A stretch of 64,000 nucleotides of DNA from DATARH01 sp036489765. GTDB taxonomy: Bacteria > Pseudomonadota > Alphaproteobacteria > ATCC43930 > CGMCC-115725. Positions 35,435 to 47,330 of this stretch are shown in pieces; within the stretch, counting starts at the first letter, position 1; every line of letters begins with the position of its first letter. A program made the translations under genes and the position numbers. The stretch covers positions 8,532-72,531 of the forward strand of contig DASXFE010000114.1 in the NCBI GenBank assembly GCA_036489765.1. The letters run 5' to 3'. The notes under the pieces were generated by a model, which was given only the letters and a program-made list of their open reading frames with translations, made no database searches and was not told where the DNA came from.

Positions 35435-37585
35435 GTGGTCCCGCTCGTAGGCTATCTCGACCGGTTTTCCGCGCGCCCCGGCGAGCGGATCGAGGTCAAG
35501 GTCTCCAGCACCCTCGCCGAGCCTTACGCGGTCGATCTCGTCCGCATCATCCACGGCGACGCCAACCCGGCCGGACCGGGGATCAAGCTCGAAGAGCTCC
35601 CGGCTGCCTTCGCCGGAACCTATCCCTCGCGCTTCCAGCCCATCCATCTAGGGTCGTGCGGCGTTGTCGCCGCAGCGGCGCCATTGGCTTTGCCCGACCC
35701 CTGCACAATTGTCGTTCGCGTCCAACCCTGGCTGCTCGATGGCCGGCCGCAGACCGTCCTCGCGATCAATGGCGCGCTCACGCTTTCCGTCGCGGCCGAG
35801 GGCGCGGTCCTCGAGGTCGCCGAGAACCGGACGCAAGTCGCCGCCCCGATGCTGGAGCGGCGCTGGTACGAGCTCAGAATTCTCAGCGCCGAAGGCCGGA
35901 TGCACTTGCGGCAGACGCCGTTGCAGCGGAGCTGGGGCGTGGCGGATGGCGGCGAGTCGGCGTTACCCGGCGTAATGCGCACCTTGCGCAGTGTGATTTT
36001 CGGCGCGGCGCCGAGCGACCGCGATACCCCGCACCGCGCCTTTTTCAACGGGCGCATCGAAGACCCCGCGATCATTCCCGACATCCATGGCGCCGAAGCG
36101 CCGATCGACGCCGCCACCGTGGAGTACCTCGCCTGGTGGGACTTCAGCGCCGACATTCCGACGGCCCGCATCCGCGACCGCGGCCCGCACGGGCTCGACG
36201 GCGTGCTCCTGAACCTCCCGACGCGGGGCGTGACCGGGTCCCGCTGGACCGGCGCCGAGACCGGCTGGCGGCACGCGCCGCGCGACTACGCGGCGATCCA
36301 TTTTCACGAAGACGACCTTTACGACTGCGGCTGGGCAACCGATTTCGCCGTCGAGATCCCGGCGGGGATGCTCTCCGGCTGCTACGGCATCCGCCTGCGG
36401 GCCGGTGGGGCCGAGGACATCGTGCCGTTCTATGTGCTGCCGCCGAAAGGCGCCGCCGCTCGGTCGAAGCCGCTCGTCTTCCTCGCCTCGACCTTCACCT
36501 ACCAGATCTACGGCAACCACCGCCGCAGCAACACCAACGCCGAATTCCACGCGCGCCAGGCGGAATGGGGCGCCTATCCGCATAACGCCGACCAGAACCC
36601 GGAGTACGCCGCCTCGACCTATAACGTTCATGCCGACGGCAGCGGCGTCGCGTATTCGAGCCTGCGCCGCCCGCTGCTGACGATGCGGCCCGGCTACATC
36701 ACCTACTTCGACAAGCGCGGCTCTGGCCTCCGGCATTTTCCGGCCGACACGCATCTGATCGATTGGCTGACCGTCAAAGGCTGCGAGTTCGACATCGTCA
36801 CCGACCACGACCTCGATCGCGAGGGCCTCGGCCTCCTCGACCCGTACCGCGCCGTCGTGACCGGCTCGCATCCCGAGTACCACACGCCGAACACGCTCGA
36901 CGCCATCCAGGGTTATGCCAACGGCGGCGGCCGCCTCGCCTATCTCGGCGGCAACGGGTTCTACTGGCGCATTGCCAATAGCGCGGCGGTCTCCGACGTC
37001 GTCGAGGTGCGCCGCGCCGAGGGCGGTATCCGGGCCTGGGCGGCCGAGCCGGGCGAGTATTATCATGCGCTCGACGGCGGCTACGGCGGGCTGTGGCGCC
37101 GCAACGGCCGGCCGCCGCAGATGCTGTGCGGGGTCGGGTTTTCGGCGCAGGGGCTGTTCGAGGGCTCGTATTACCGCCGCCTCCCGGCCGCCGCCGACCC
37201 GCGCGCCGCCTGGATCTTCGAGGGGATCGACGACGAGATCATCGGCGATTTCGGCCTGTCGGGCGGCGGCGCGGCCGGGTTCGAGCTCGACCGCGCCGAT
37301 TTCAAGCTCGGGACCCCGCCCAACACGCTGATCCTGGCGCGGTCTGAGGGCCATCAGGCGCATTTCGTAACCGTGCCCGAAGAACTCCTGACCCACGTGA
37401 TGACCGTCACCGGAGAGCGGCCGAAAGCCCTCATCCGCGCCGAACTCGTCTATTTCGAGACGGTCGCCGGCGGCGCTGTCTTTTCGACCGGCTCGATCAC
37501 GTTTTGCGGGTCGCTGTCGCACGATAACTACGACAACAACGTCTCGCGCCTCCTCGAGAACGTGCTCACCCGCTTTACGCGATAG
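35435..37585 (+). CDS. N,N-dimethylformamidase large-subunit-like protein
   Basis: A 716-residue protein of the DMFase large-subunit family (characterised enzyme about 760 residues). Family regions include the N-terminal beta domain (RFSARPGERIEVKVS), a jelly-roll-like lectin domain (about 190-290), ILPxxD-type STFTYQIYGNH near residue 355, DSxVAYSSLRRPLLTMRPGY and VTGSHPEYHT with GYANGGGRLAYLGGNGFYW near residue 500. The characterised enzyme hydrolyses dimethylformamide using a Tyr/Tyr/Glu-bound iron; candidate tyrosines lie in these segments. The GTG start follows GGAGG. No small-subunit gene is adjacent. Confidence 0.85.
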   Translation: MVPLVGYLDRFSARPGERIEVKVSSTLAEPYAVDLVRIIHGDANPAGPGIKLEELPAAFAGTYPSRFQPIHLGSCGVVAAAAPLALPDPCTIVVRVQPWLLDGRPQTVLAINGALTLSVAAEGAVLEVAENRTQVAAPMLERRWYELRILSAEGRMHLRQTPLQRSWGVADGGESALPGVMRTLRSVIFGAAPSDRDTPHRAFFNGRIEDPAIIPDIHGAEAPIDAATVEYLAWWDFSADIPTARIRDRGPHGLDGVLLNLPTRGVTGSRWTGAETGWRHAPRDYAAIHFHEDDLYDCGWATDFAVEIPAGMLSGCYGIRLRAGGAEDIVPFYVLPPKGAAARSKPLVFLASTFTYQIYGNHRRSNTNAEFHARQAEWGAYPHNADQNPEYAASTYNVHADGSGVAYSSLRRPLLTMRPGYITYFDKRGSGLRHFPADTHLIDWLTVKGCEFDIVTDHDLDREGLGLLDPYRAVVTGSHPEYHTPNTLDAIQGYANGGGRLAYLGGNGFYWRIANSAAVSDVVEVRRAEGGIRAWAAEPGEYYHALDGGYGGLWRRNGRPPQMLCGVGFSAQGLFEGSYYRRLPAAADPRAAWIFEGIDDEIIGDFGLSGGGAAGFELDRADFKLGTPPNTLILARSEGHQAHFVTVPEELLTHVMTVTGERPKALIRAELVYFETVAGGAVFSTGSITFCGSLSHDNYDNNVSRLLENVLTRFTR

Positions 37586-38332
37586 CTACCTCAGCAGCAA
37601 CGCGACGCCGCTCAACATGACGAGGCCGCCGACGCAGAGGCTGAAGACGCGCGGGTTGAGGCGGGTGACGAAGTGGCTGCCGAGCCACGAGCCGATCACG
37701 ATCAGCGGCAGGCCGACGGCCAATAGGGTGAGGGTCGGGCCGGCGTAGAACCCGAAATCCGCATAGCCCCCGACCCGCAGCGTCGAGCTCACCAGCATGA
37801 CCATCGTCATGGTCGCCCGGAACACCTCGCGCTCCAGCCGCACCACGCTGAAATAGACCACGTAGATCGGCCCGGCCCCGCCGCCGAAGAGGGCGCTGCA
37901 CAGCCCGCCCAGGACGCCGGTGCCGGCCGCCAGCGCGCCATGCCACCGCACCGGCAGCGGCAGGGGAACGCCGCCGGTGCGCAGGACATAGATCGAATAG
38001 AGGATCAGGAAGGCGGCAAGGCCGCGCCGCAGCACATGCTCGTCGAGCATGCTGAAAAAGTAGAACCCGAGCCCGACGCCGACCAGCGTATAGGCCATCA
38101 TGATCGCAAAGTGCCGCCACGCGATATGCCGCCAGTCGCGGCTGACGTAACGGACCGAGGTGACGAGGGTCAGCGCCGACGCGACCGAGACCGCGATCGG
38201 CAGCGGCATGACCAGCGCGAGCAGCGGCACCGCCACCAGCACCGCCCCGAACCCCGCCGCGCTGCGTACCGCGAACGCGCCGATCAGCACGACGGCGTAG
38301 ACCGCGAGGCCGGGATATGACAGGGGCAACAT
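37586..38332 (-). CDS. TauE/SafE (TSUP) family sulfite/anion exporter
   Basis: A 248-residue membrane protein with about eight helices. The TSUP repeats are visible as GAFAVRSAAGFGAVLVAVPLL near residue 18 and GVLGGLCSALFGGGAGPIYVVY near residue 138, each with the GG/GAGG turn. TSUP proteins export sulfite, sulfoacetate or other small anions. It is convergent with the dimethylformamidase-like gene and follows another LLM gene, consistent with sulfite or carboxylate release. Confidence 0.88.
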   Translation of the reverse strand: MLPLSYPGLAVYAVVLIGAFAVRSAAGFGAVLVAVPLLALVMPLPIAVSVASALTLVTSVRYVSRDWRHIAWRHFAIMMAYTLVGVGLGFYFFSMLDEHVLRRGLAAFLILYSIYVLRTGGVPLPLPVRWHGALAAGTGVLGGLCSALFGGGAGPIYVVYFSVVRLEREVFRATMTMVMLVSSTLRVGGYADFGFYAGPTLTLLAVGLPLIVIGSWLGSHFVTRLNPRVFSLCVGGLVMLSGVALLLR

Positions 38333-38353
38333 GCTGCGGGTTCGGGTTCTTTT

Positions 38354-38381
38354 GGACCGCGGGCGTCTCGCCCGCTTTTTT
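38354..38381. repeat. GGACCGCGGGCGTCTCGCCCGC element with T-run
   Basis: A 7-base perfect stem (GCGGGCG / CGCCCGC) around TCT followed by six T on the plus strand looks like a terminator, but no plus-strand gene ends here: both flanking genes run on the minus strand. Together with near-identical units at 34318 and 47544 it is better read as a dispersed repeat. Confidence 0.55.
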
Positions 38382-38388
38382 GTTGAGG

Positions 38389-39723
38389 CTACTCCGCCGC
38401 TGCGTCGTAGCGGCTTTGCGGCCAGTCGAGGCCGTAATGGTCGCGCAGCGTGGTGCCTTCATACTCCGTGCGGAAATAGCCGCGCCGCTGGAGGATCGGG
38501 ATCACCTCGGCGGCAAACGCATCGAGCATCTGCGGGAAAAGTGGCGGCATCATATTGAACCCGTCGGCGGCGCCGTCTTCGAACCAGTCAACCATCAGAT
38601 CGGCGACTTGCTCGGGCGTGCCGGCATAGGTGAAGTGGCCGCGAGCACCGGCGAGGTACGACAAAAGCTGGCGCAGCGTCGCGTTCTCGCGGCGGACGTA
38701 ATTGATGATGACCTCGGTGCGGCTGCGCGCGGCCTGGACCGAGCCGGGATCGGGGAAATCCTCGGGCGACAGCGGCACGTCGAGCGGCAGGTGCGAGAAA
38801 TCGTGCCCGCCGAACCGGTTCGACAGGCGCTTGCGGCCGACCTCGGTATCGGACAAATCGTTGGCCTCCCGCGCGAGGCGCTGCGCCTCGGCCTCGGTGC
38901 CGGCGATCATCGGACTCAACCCGGGCAGGATCAGCACCTTTTGCGGGTTGCGCCCTTCTTCTTTCACTAACGCTTTAAGATCGGCGTAGAAGTCTTTGGC
39001 AGTGGCCTTTTCCATATGCGCGGTGAAAACAGCGTCGGCGTGGCGGGCGGCAAAGCGGCGGCCGGTATCCGACGAGCCGGCCTGAACCAGCACCGGCCGC
39101 CCCTGCGGGCAGCGCGGCATGTTGAGCGGCCCCTCGACTTGATAGAAATCGCCGCGGTGGTTGATCGGGCGGATGCGGTCGGCCCGGGCATAATGGCCAC
39201 CGGCGCGATCGTCGAGCACCGCGTCCGGGCTCCACGAATCCCACAGCGCCTTGACCACGGTCATGAACTCTTCGCCACGCGTGTACCGGTCGGTGTGGGA
39301 AACCTGGCCCGATCCGCCGAAATTCGCCGCCGCCGTCGCCAGCCACGAGGTGACGATGTTCCACGCCGCACGGCCGTGGCTGATGTGGTCGATCGAGGCG
39401 AATTGGCGAGCGAGGTTGAACGGCTCGGTATAAGTCGTCGACGCGGTCGCGATCATGCCGATGCGCTGCGTCGACACCGCGATCGCCGCCAGCACCGTGA
39501 CCGGCTCGAGCCAAGTGCGCGCCGCCTGGTGGACATCGCCGCCGAGCGCGAGCTGGTCAGCGAGGAAGATCGAGTCGAACTTCGCCGCCTCGGCCCGTCG
39601 CGCGAGGTCGATGTAATAGTCGACATCGGTCAGCGCCCGCGGCGACGTGCCGGGATGCCGCCACGACGCCTCGTGGTGGCCGCGGCTGTGAAAGAACAGG
39701 TTGAGGTGCATCCGGCGCGTCAT
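38389..39723 (-). CDS. LLM-class FMN-dependent monooxygenase, NtaA/SnaA/DszA family
   Basis: A 444-residue third paralogue. Marks are MHLNLFFHSRGHHEASWRHPG, FLADQLALGGDV, SIDHISHGRAAWNIVTSWL and GYFRTEYEGTTLRDHYGL at the end. The ATG at 39723 was chosen over an upstream frame because it begins TRRMHLN, the usual family start. It is followed by the TauE/SafE gene on the same strand. Each of the three paralogues is distinct enough in the substrate loop regions to suggest different substrates. Confidence 0.9.
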   Translation of the reverse strand: MTRRMHLNLFFHSRGHHEASWRHPGTSPRALTDVDYYIDLARRAEAAKFDSIFLADQLALGGDVHQAARTWLEPVTVLAAIAVSTQRIGMIATASTTYTEPFNLARQFASIDHISHGRAAWNIVTSWLATAAANFGGSGQVSHTDRYTRGEEFMTVVKALWDSWSPDAVLDDRAGGHYARADRIRPINHRGDFYQVEGPLNMPRCPQGRPVLVQAGSSDTGRRFAARHADAVFTAHMEKATAKDFYADLKALVKEEGRNPQKVLILPGLSPMIAGTEAEAQRLAREANDLSDTEVGRKRLSNRFGGHDFSHLPLDVPLSPEDFPDPGSVQAARSRTEVIINYVRRENATLRQLLSYLAGARGHFTYAGTPEQVADLMVDWFEDGAADGFNMMPPLFPQMLDAFAAEVIPILQRRGYFRTEYEGTTLRDHYGLDWPQSRYDAAAE

Positions 39724-39790
39724 CGCCTGAATCCTAGCAGCGCAAATCCAAAACATCCCGGCGCAGGCCGGGACGACGATTTGAGAGGGC

Positions 39791-40999
39791 TCAAATGATT
39801 TTCCTCTCGCGCAGGCTCGCGATCTCGGCAGCGCTGTAGCCGATCCGGGCCATCATCTCATCGTTGTCGGCGCCGAGCTCGGGGGCGATGCCGATCTTGG
39901 CGGGCGTCTCCGAGAACTGCCACGGCGTGCCGTGCACCTTGAGCTTGCCGTGCTTCGGATGCTCGACCTCGGCGACGTAGCCGTTGGCGACGACGTCGGG
40001 GTCGTTCGAGGCTTCGAGGAGGGTGTTGATCGGGGCCGAGACGATGTCGGCGTCGCGCAGCCGCTGGACCCAGTCGTCGCGCGAGCCGGTCGCGAACAGC
40101 TCGTCGAGCTTCGCAAGCAGCGCCTCGCGCTCGTCGTCATGGCCGATGATGACACCGAGGCTGCCGAACCCGGCGGCCTCCAGAGCCTCGTAGAACCCGA
40201 CCGATCGCATCGCCGCCTTCCACGGCCGCTCGCCGTTGAGCTGGAAGACCAGCGGCTTGCCGTCCTGGTCGTTGAAGCTGGCGCTGATGCCGGGCCGGTC
40301 CGGCGTGCCGGTGATCCGGGCCTGACCGGTGACCGGGTTCCGGTTGCGCCACATCGCGGTCGTCAGGGTCCAGCCCATCAGCCGGATCTGGCCGCCGAGC
40401 AGCGAGCAATCGACCTTTTGCCCCACACCGGTCGCGCGCGCATGGGTCAGCGCCGCGAGCGCGCCGCCAAAGGCGAGGATCGCGCAGGTTTCGTCGGCGA
40501 CCGAGACGATGCCGGTGCGCAATTTCTGCCCCGGCATCGAATAGGCCTCGGCGATCCCGCCCAGCGCCTGCGCCATCGAATCGGTGCCCGGCAGATGCGA
40601 GTTCGGCCCCTTGGGCCCGTAGCCCGACACCGAGACGTAGACGAGACGCGGGTTGACCTTCTTCAGCTCCTCATACCCGAACCCGTTCTTCTCGGCCGCA
40701 CCGGGGCGAAAGTTCTGGCCGAAGATGTCGGCCTCGGCGACGAGCTTTTTGAGGATTTCGCGCCCTTCCCGCTCCTTCAGGTTCAGGGTAACGCTTCGGA
40801 CGCCCCGGTTGTTGGTCTCGAAATAGGTGCTGCCCATCCCCGGCAGCACGGTCGAGCCGCGCGAGTTGTCGCCGATCCCCGGCACCTCGATCTTGATCAC
40901 CTCGGCGCCGAGATCGGCCATCAGCATGTACGGCACCGTGCCTGCCTGCGCGGTCGAGCAGGCGACGACCTTGACCCCCTGCAATGGCCCGTGAGTCAT
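39791..40999 (-). CDS. CaiB/BaiF family CoA-transferase
   Basis: A 402-residue class III CoA-transferase. It has PLQGVKVVACSTAQAGTVPYMLMADLGAEVIKIE (read in parts), then NRGVRSVTLNLKEREGREI and the GTDSMAQALGGIA region, where the catalytic Asp of the family lies (D in GTDSMAQA near residue 145). It moves CoA between carboxylic acids. Its start overlaps the VOC gene stop (ATGA), and that gene overlaps the molybdenum hydroxylase gene, so all three belong to one operon. Confidence 0.92.
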   Translation of the reverse strand: MTHGPLQGVKVVACSTAQAGTVPYMLMADLGAEVIKIEVPGIGDNSRGSTVLPGMGSTYFETNNRGVRSVTLNLKEREGREILKKLVAEADIFGQNFRPGAAEKNGFGYEELKKVNPRLVYVSVSGYGPKGPNSHLPGTDSMAQALGGIAEAYSMPGQKLRTGIVSVADETCAILAFGGALAALTHARATGVGQKVDCSLLGGQIRLMGWTLTTAMWRNRNPVTGQARITGTPDRPGISASFNDQDGKPLVFQLNGERPWKAAMRSVGFYEALEAAGFGSLGVIIGHDDEREALLAKLDELFATGSRDDWVQRLRDADIVSAPINTLLEASNDPDVVANGYVAEVEHPKHGKLKVHGTPWQFSETPAKIGIAPELGADNDEMMARIGYSAAEIASLRERKII

Positions 41000-41420
41000 C
41001 GGCGCGCCCCCTCCATCAACTCGATGCTGACGCCGTCGGGCGCCGCCACGTAGCAGAGTTTTGCGCCGCCCACGCCCGCCTTGAGCGCGACGGGGAACTG
41101 GACGCCCCTCTTGCTCAACGTATCGACCAGCGCGGCCAGGTCGCCGTCGTACATGAAGCCGAAATGGTCGGTGCCCCATTCATTGTGGCTGGAGAAATCG
41201 GAAAACGGCTCGATCGGCTTGGGCCTGGCCGGCTCCTCGCCGGGGCGTCGGCCGCGGATCAGGATCGTCATCCCGCCCAATTCCACAAAGATCTGCGCCG
41301 CGCCGCGCGCGACCGTGTCCTTCGCGATCGTAGCGCCGAACATCTCGACGTACCACTCGGCCGATTGGCGCGGGCTTTCGCTGATGATGTGGACATGATC
41401 GAAGCTGAATGCCGGGTTGC

Positions 41421-41424
<4 letters not shown>
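40996..41424 (-). CDS. VOC family (glyoxalase-fold) protein
   Basis: A 142-residue protein. The pattern FSFDHVHIISESPRQSAEWYVEMFG at the start carries the first metal-ligand His, THFGFMY-like WGTDHFGFMYDG the next His, and the end APDGVSIELME a Glu, so the metal triad of the VOC fold seems complete. These proteins act as isomerases, epimerases, dioxygenases or lyases. It may work on a product of the adjacent hydroxylase, such as epimerising a CoA ester. Both ends overlap neighbours (ATGA). Confidence 0.85.
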
Positions 41425-43772
<2,348 letters not shown>

Positions 43773-43838
43773 GCATCACCTCATTCGCCCTTAGACTATC
43801 TCACCGGGGCCGCGCGTCCCGTGATATTTCGGTAAACC

Positions 43839-45680
43839 ATGCCTGACGACGATCCGATATCCCCGCTCGCGGTGCTCAACCGCGTCTTCGGCTACGCCAG
43901 CTTTCGCGGCGCGCAGCAGGAAATCGTCGAGCATGTGATCGCCGGCGGCGACGCGATCGTGCTGATGCCGACGGGCGGCGGCAAGTCGCTGTGCTACCAG
44001 CTCCCGGCGCTGATCCGGCCGGGGATCGGCATCGTCGTCTCGCCGCTGATCGCTCTGATGAAGGATCAGGTCGACGCGCTGCGCCAGGCCGGCGTGCGCG
44101 CGGCCGCACTCAACTCGTCGCTCCCCTATTTCGAGGTGCGGGAGATCGAGGAGGCCGCGCGGAGACGCGAGCTCGACCTCCTTTATGTCTCGCCGGAACG
44201 GCTCGTGATGCCGCAATGCCTGGCGCTGTTGAAGCAATGCCGGGTCGCCCTCTTCGCCATCGACGAGGCGCATTGCATCTCGCAATGGGGCCACGATTTC
44301 CGCCGCGACTACCAGGCGCTCGGCCTCCTCAAGGAGCAGTTCCCCGCCATCCCGCTGATGGCCCTCACCGCAACCGCCGACGACCCGACACGTCGCGACA
44401 TCGCGCTCCGCCTCCACCTCGAAGAGTCGCGTCTTTTCGCCGCCGGGTACGACCGGCCCAACATCTTCTACCGCATCGTGCCGAAGCATCAGCCGCGCGA
44501 TGACCTGTTGCGGTTTCTCGACGCCGAGCACCAGGGCGACGCCGGGATCGTCTATTGCCTGACCCGCAAGGCGGTCGAGGACACCGCCGCCTGGCTTACC
44601 GCGCATGGCCGCGAGGCCCTGCCCTACCACGCCGGCCTACCGGCCGAGACCCGCCAGCATCACCAGGACCGCTTTATCCGCGAGGAGGGCCTGATCGTCG
44701 CTGCGACCGTCGCGTTCGGGATGGGGATCGACAAGCCCAACGTGCGCTTTGTCGCCCACCTCGACGCGCCCAAGAACCTCGAAGCCTATTACCAGGAAAC
44801 CGGACGCGCCGGCCGCGACGGGCTGCCGGCCGACGCCTGGATGGCCTACGGCATCGCCGATGTGATGAACCTCCGCCGGCTCACCGAGTCGGCCGATATC
44901 GACGAGCGCCAGCGCCGCATCGAGCGCCAAAAATCCGAGGCCCTCATCGGCTATTGCGAGACCGTCGATTGCCGCCGCCAGGCCCTCCTCGGCTATTTCG
45001 GCGAGCGCGAGCACGAGCCCTGCGGCAACTGCGACAACTGCCGCGACCCGATCGAAAGCTGGGACGGCACGGTCGCCGCGCAAAAGGCCCTCTCCGCTGT
45101 CTACCGCACCGGCCAACGTTTCGGCGCGCACCACCTCGTCGACGTGCTGACCGGCCACGCCACCGAACGCATCCAGCAGCTCGGCCACGACCGGCTCAAG
45201 ACCTTCGGCGTCGGCACCGAACTCAACGGCTCCGGCTGGATCAGCGTGATCCGCCAACTCGCCGCGCAAGGCCACCTCCTCCCCGACCCGGAAGGCCACG
45301 GCGGCCTCATCCTCGGCGAAAGCGCCGCCGAGATCCTCCGCGGCAACCGCGACATCCGCTTCCGCACCGAAACCCAGCGCCGAACCCGCACCTCGCGCCG
45401 AGCCGCCGCCAAAGCCGCCTCCGGCGAACCCCTCGACACGGCCGCCGAAGCCCTATGGCAAGCCCTCCGCGCCTGGCGCCTCGACGAAGCCAAACGCCAG
45501 GAGCTCCCGCCCTACGTCATCTTCCACGACGCGACCCTGATCGAAGTCGCCCGCCGCCGCCCCGCCACCCTCGACGCCCTCGCCGACATCCCCGGCATCG
45601 GACGGAGCAAGCTCGACCGCTACGGCGAGGCGCTGCTGGCGGTAACGGCAGCAGGAATGGAGCCCGGCGATGAGCGATAG
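43839..45680 (+). CDS. recQ: ATP-dependent DNA helicase RecQ
   Basis: A 613-residue RecQ. Motifs in order are Walker A (TGGGKSLCYQLP), DEAHCISQWGHDFR, LTATAD, the helicase C domain with TVAFGMGIDKPNVRFVAH and QETGRAGRDG, four zinc ligands (YCETVDCRRQ and CGNCDNC), an RQC winged helix, and an HRDC domain (ALWQALRAWRLDEAKRQELPP, then LADIPGIGRSK). It unwinds branched DNA in recombination repair. It overlaps the SWIM protein by 11 bases, which suggests a shared transcript. Confidence 0.96.
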   Translation: MPDDDPISPLAVLNRVFGYASFRGAQQEIVEHVIAGGDAIVLMPTGGGKSLCYQLPALIRPGIGIVVSPLIALMKDQVDALRQAGVRAAALNSSLPYFEVREIEEAARRRELDLLYVSPERLVMPQCLALLKQCRVALFAIDEAHCISQWGHDFRRDYQALGLLKEQFPAIPLMALTATADDPTRRDIALRLHLEESRLFAAGYDRPNIFYRIVPKHQPRDDLLRFLDAEHQGDAGIVYCLTRKAVEDTAAWLTAHGREALPYHAGLPAETRQHHQDRFIREEGLIVAATVAFGMGIDKPNVRFVAHLDAPKNLEAYYQETGRAGRDGLPADAWMAYGIADVMNLRRLTESADIDERQRRIERQKSEALIGYCETVDCRRQALLGYFGEREHEPCGNCDNCRDPIESWDGTVAAQKALSAVYRTGQRFGAHHLVDVLTGHATERIQQLGHDRLKTFGVGTELNGSGWISVIRQLAAQGHLLPDPEGHGGLILGESAAEILRGNRDIRFRTETQRRTRTSRRAAAKAASGEPLDTAAEALWQALRAWRLDEAKRQELPPYVIFHDATLIEVARRRPATLDALADIPGIGRSKLDRYGEALLAVTAAGMEPGDER

Positions 45681-47316
45681 GCGCTTCGATATCGATGCCC
45701 TGGAGGCCCTCGCGGGGAGTCCGGTCTTCGCGCGCGGCAAAGCCTACTCGGGCGATGGCCGCGTTCAGCTCATGGCGATCGACGAGGCCTGCGTAAGGGC
45801 ACGCGTCTCCGGCTCCGAGGATTACTCGGTCGAGCTGAGGGGGCGGGGAGCAACCGTCGGCGGCACCTGCACCTGCCCTGCCGTCGAGCACCAGCTTTTC
45901 TGCAAACACATGGTCGCCACGGCGCTGGCGGTGAACGAGGCCGGCGGGAGCGCGGAAGGGTCGACCGGCTTTGCCCGCATCCGCGAGTACCTCGAAAGCA
46001 GACCTGCCGGCGCGCTTGTCAGGATCATCATGGATCGGGCCGAGAACGACCCGGCACTGTTGCGCACGCTCGAATTCGCCGCCCTTTCGCTCGAGGCGGA
46101 CAGCAAACTGCTGAAGCCCGCACTGCGGAAGGCCATCGACGCGGCGACCCGCACGCGCGGGTTCATCGATTACGGCGAAGCGGGCGGCTGGGCCGCGGGA
46201 GTGGCCGAGGCGCTCGACCAGCTTGCCGCCATTTCCGAGACACGGCACGCTGCGCTGGCGCTTGATCTTGCCGAGCATGCGATCGAACGGATCGAGAAGG
46301 CTGTCGAGGACATCAACGATTCGGACGGCCACTGCTCCGACCTGATGGCCCGCGCGCAGGCCATCCACCTCGCCGCCGCTCGCACGGCACGGCCCGATCC
46401 CGTGCGCCTCGCGCAAGACCTCTTCATCTGTGAAACCGAGGGCGAGTACGACACGTTCAACGGCGCTGTCGTACTTTATGCCGATGTTCTGGGCGAAGAG
46501 GGATTAGCCGAGTATCGCCGGTTGGCCTCAGCCGCGTGGGACGAGTTGCCGCCACGGACGGGCCGCAACGGGGCGATGGTGGCCGGCGACTATTCGGTGC
46601 TGGAGACGATCCTCGATTTCTTCGCCGAGCGGGACGGCGATGTGAGAGCCCGCATCGCGCTCCGTGCGAAGGACTTGTCGTCGCCTTGGCGATACTTCCA
46701 ACTTGCCGAGTTTTGTCTCGCGATGGGGCGGGAGGACGAGGCGCTGCGCCGGGCCGAGGAAGGCTTGTGGATATTCGAGGACGACCGCCCCGACGAACGG
46801 CTCGTGCTGTTCGCGGTGGATCTGCTCGTAAAATCCGGCCGCGGAGACGCGGCGCATGCGCAGCTCTCCCGCGCCTTCGAGAAGGCGCCGAGCTTCTCCC
46901 TTTACCAGCGGCTACGCCTGACAGGAGGCACGGCGGCGCGCGATCGGACGATCGAGTTTCTCGAAGCCAAGGCGGCGCGGGAAATGCCGACGCCCCGGTA
47001 TTACCCGGGCGATCTGCTGATCGATATCTTGACCAGCGAAGAGGAGTTTGACGCCGCATGGCGAGCCGCGCGCAAACACCGGGCTTCCGCCGGCCGGATC
47101 GAGAAGCTCGCCCGGTCGAGCGAGGTTACCCATCCCGAGGAAGCGCTCGAAGTCTATGCCCGCGCGTCGATCGGCTCGTCAATCTCGGCGGCAACCCGGC
47201 TTATGCCGAGGCGGCGGGCCTGGTCGAGCGCATGGCACGCTTGCGCGCGGCCCCCCAACAGGCTGCGTACATCGCCGAGATCAAGCTGCGATTTGCCCGC
47301 AAGCGGAATTTCATGA
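45670..47316 (+). CDS. SWIM zinc-finger protein with a C-terminal frameshift
   Basis: A 548-residue open frame whose N-terminal part has the SWIM motif CTCPAVEHQLFCKHMVA (CxCx(n)CxH) near residues 71-80, then a long helical TPR-like region. Such proteins bind DNA or partners, and the overlap with recQ suggests a repair role. The last 50 residues do not look like protein. A frame shifted by one base after about 47160 (DRLVNLGGNPAYAEAAGLVER, then KRNFMKLLA) gives the family-like ending with a stop at 47330. A one-base loss in the CGCGCG stretch near 47162 would explain this. Confidence 0.75.
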   Translation: MSDRRFDIDALEALAGSPVFARGKAYSGDGRVQLMAIDEACVRARVSGSEDYSVELRGRGATVGGTCTCPAVEHQLFCKHMVATALAVNEAGGSAEGSTGFARIREYLESRPAGALVRIIMDRAENDPALLRTLEFAALSLEADSKLLKPALRKAIDAATRTRGFIDYGEAGGWAAGVAEALDQLAAISETRHAALALDLAEHAIERIEKAVEDINDSDGHCSDLMARAQAIHLAAARTARPDPVRLAQDLFICETEGEYDTFNGAVVLYADVLGEEGLAEYRRLASAAWDELPPRTGRNGAMVAGDYSVLETILDFFAERDGDVRARIALRAKDLSSPWRYFQLAEFCLAMGREDEALRRAEEGLWIFEDDRPDERLVLFAVDLLVKSGRGDAAHAQLSRAFEKAPSFSLYQRLRLTGGTAARDRTIEFLEAKAAREMPTPRYYPGDLLIDILTSEEEFDAAWRAARKHRASAGRIEKLARSSEVTHPEEALEVYARASIGSSISAATRLMPRRRAWSSAWHACARPPNRLRTSPRSSCDLPASGIS

Positions 47317-47330
47317 AGTTGCTGGCGTGA

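Noticed and set aside
35963..37522. 519-codon open frame antisense to the DMFase-like gene
   Set aside because: The plus-strand protein matches the family over its length; the antisense frame has no domain pattern.
38354..38381. Apparent rho-independent terminator on the plus strand
   Set aside because: No plus-strand gene ends upstream; two similar units elsewhere make a repeat family the better reading.
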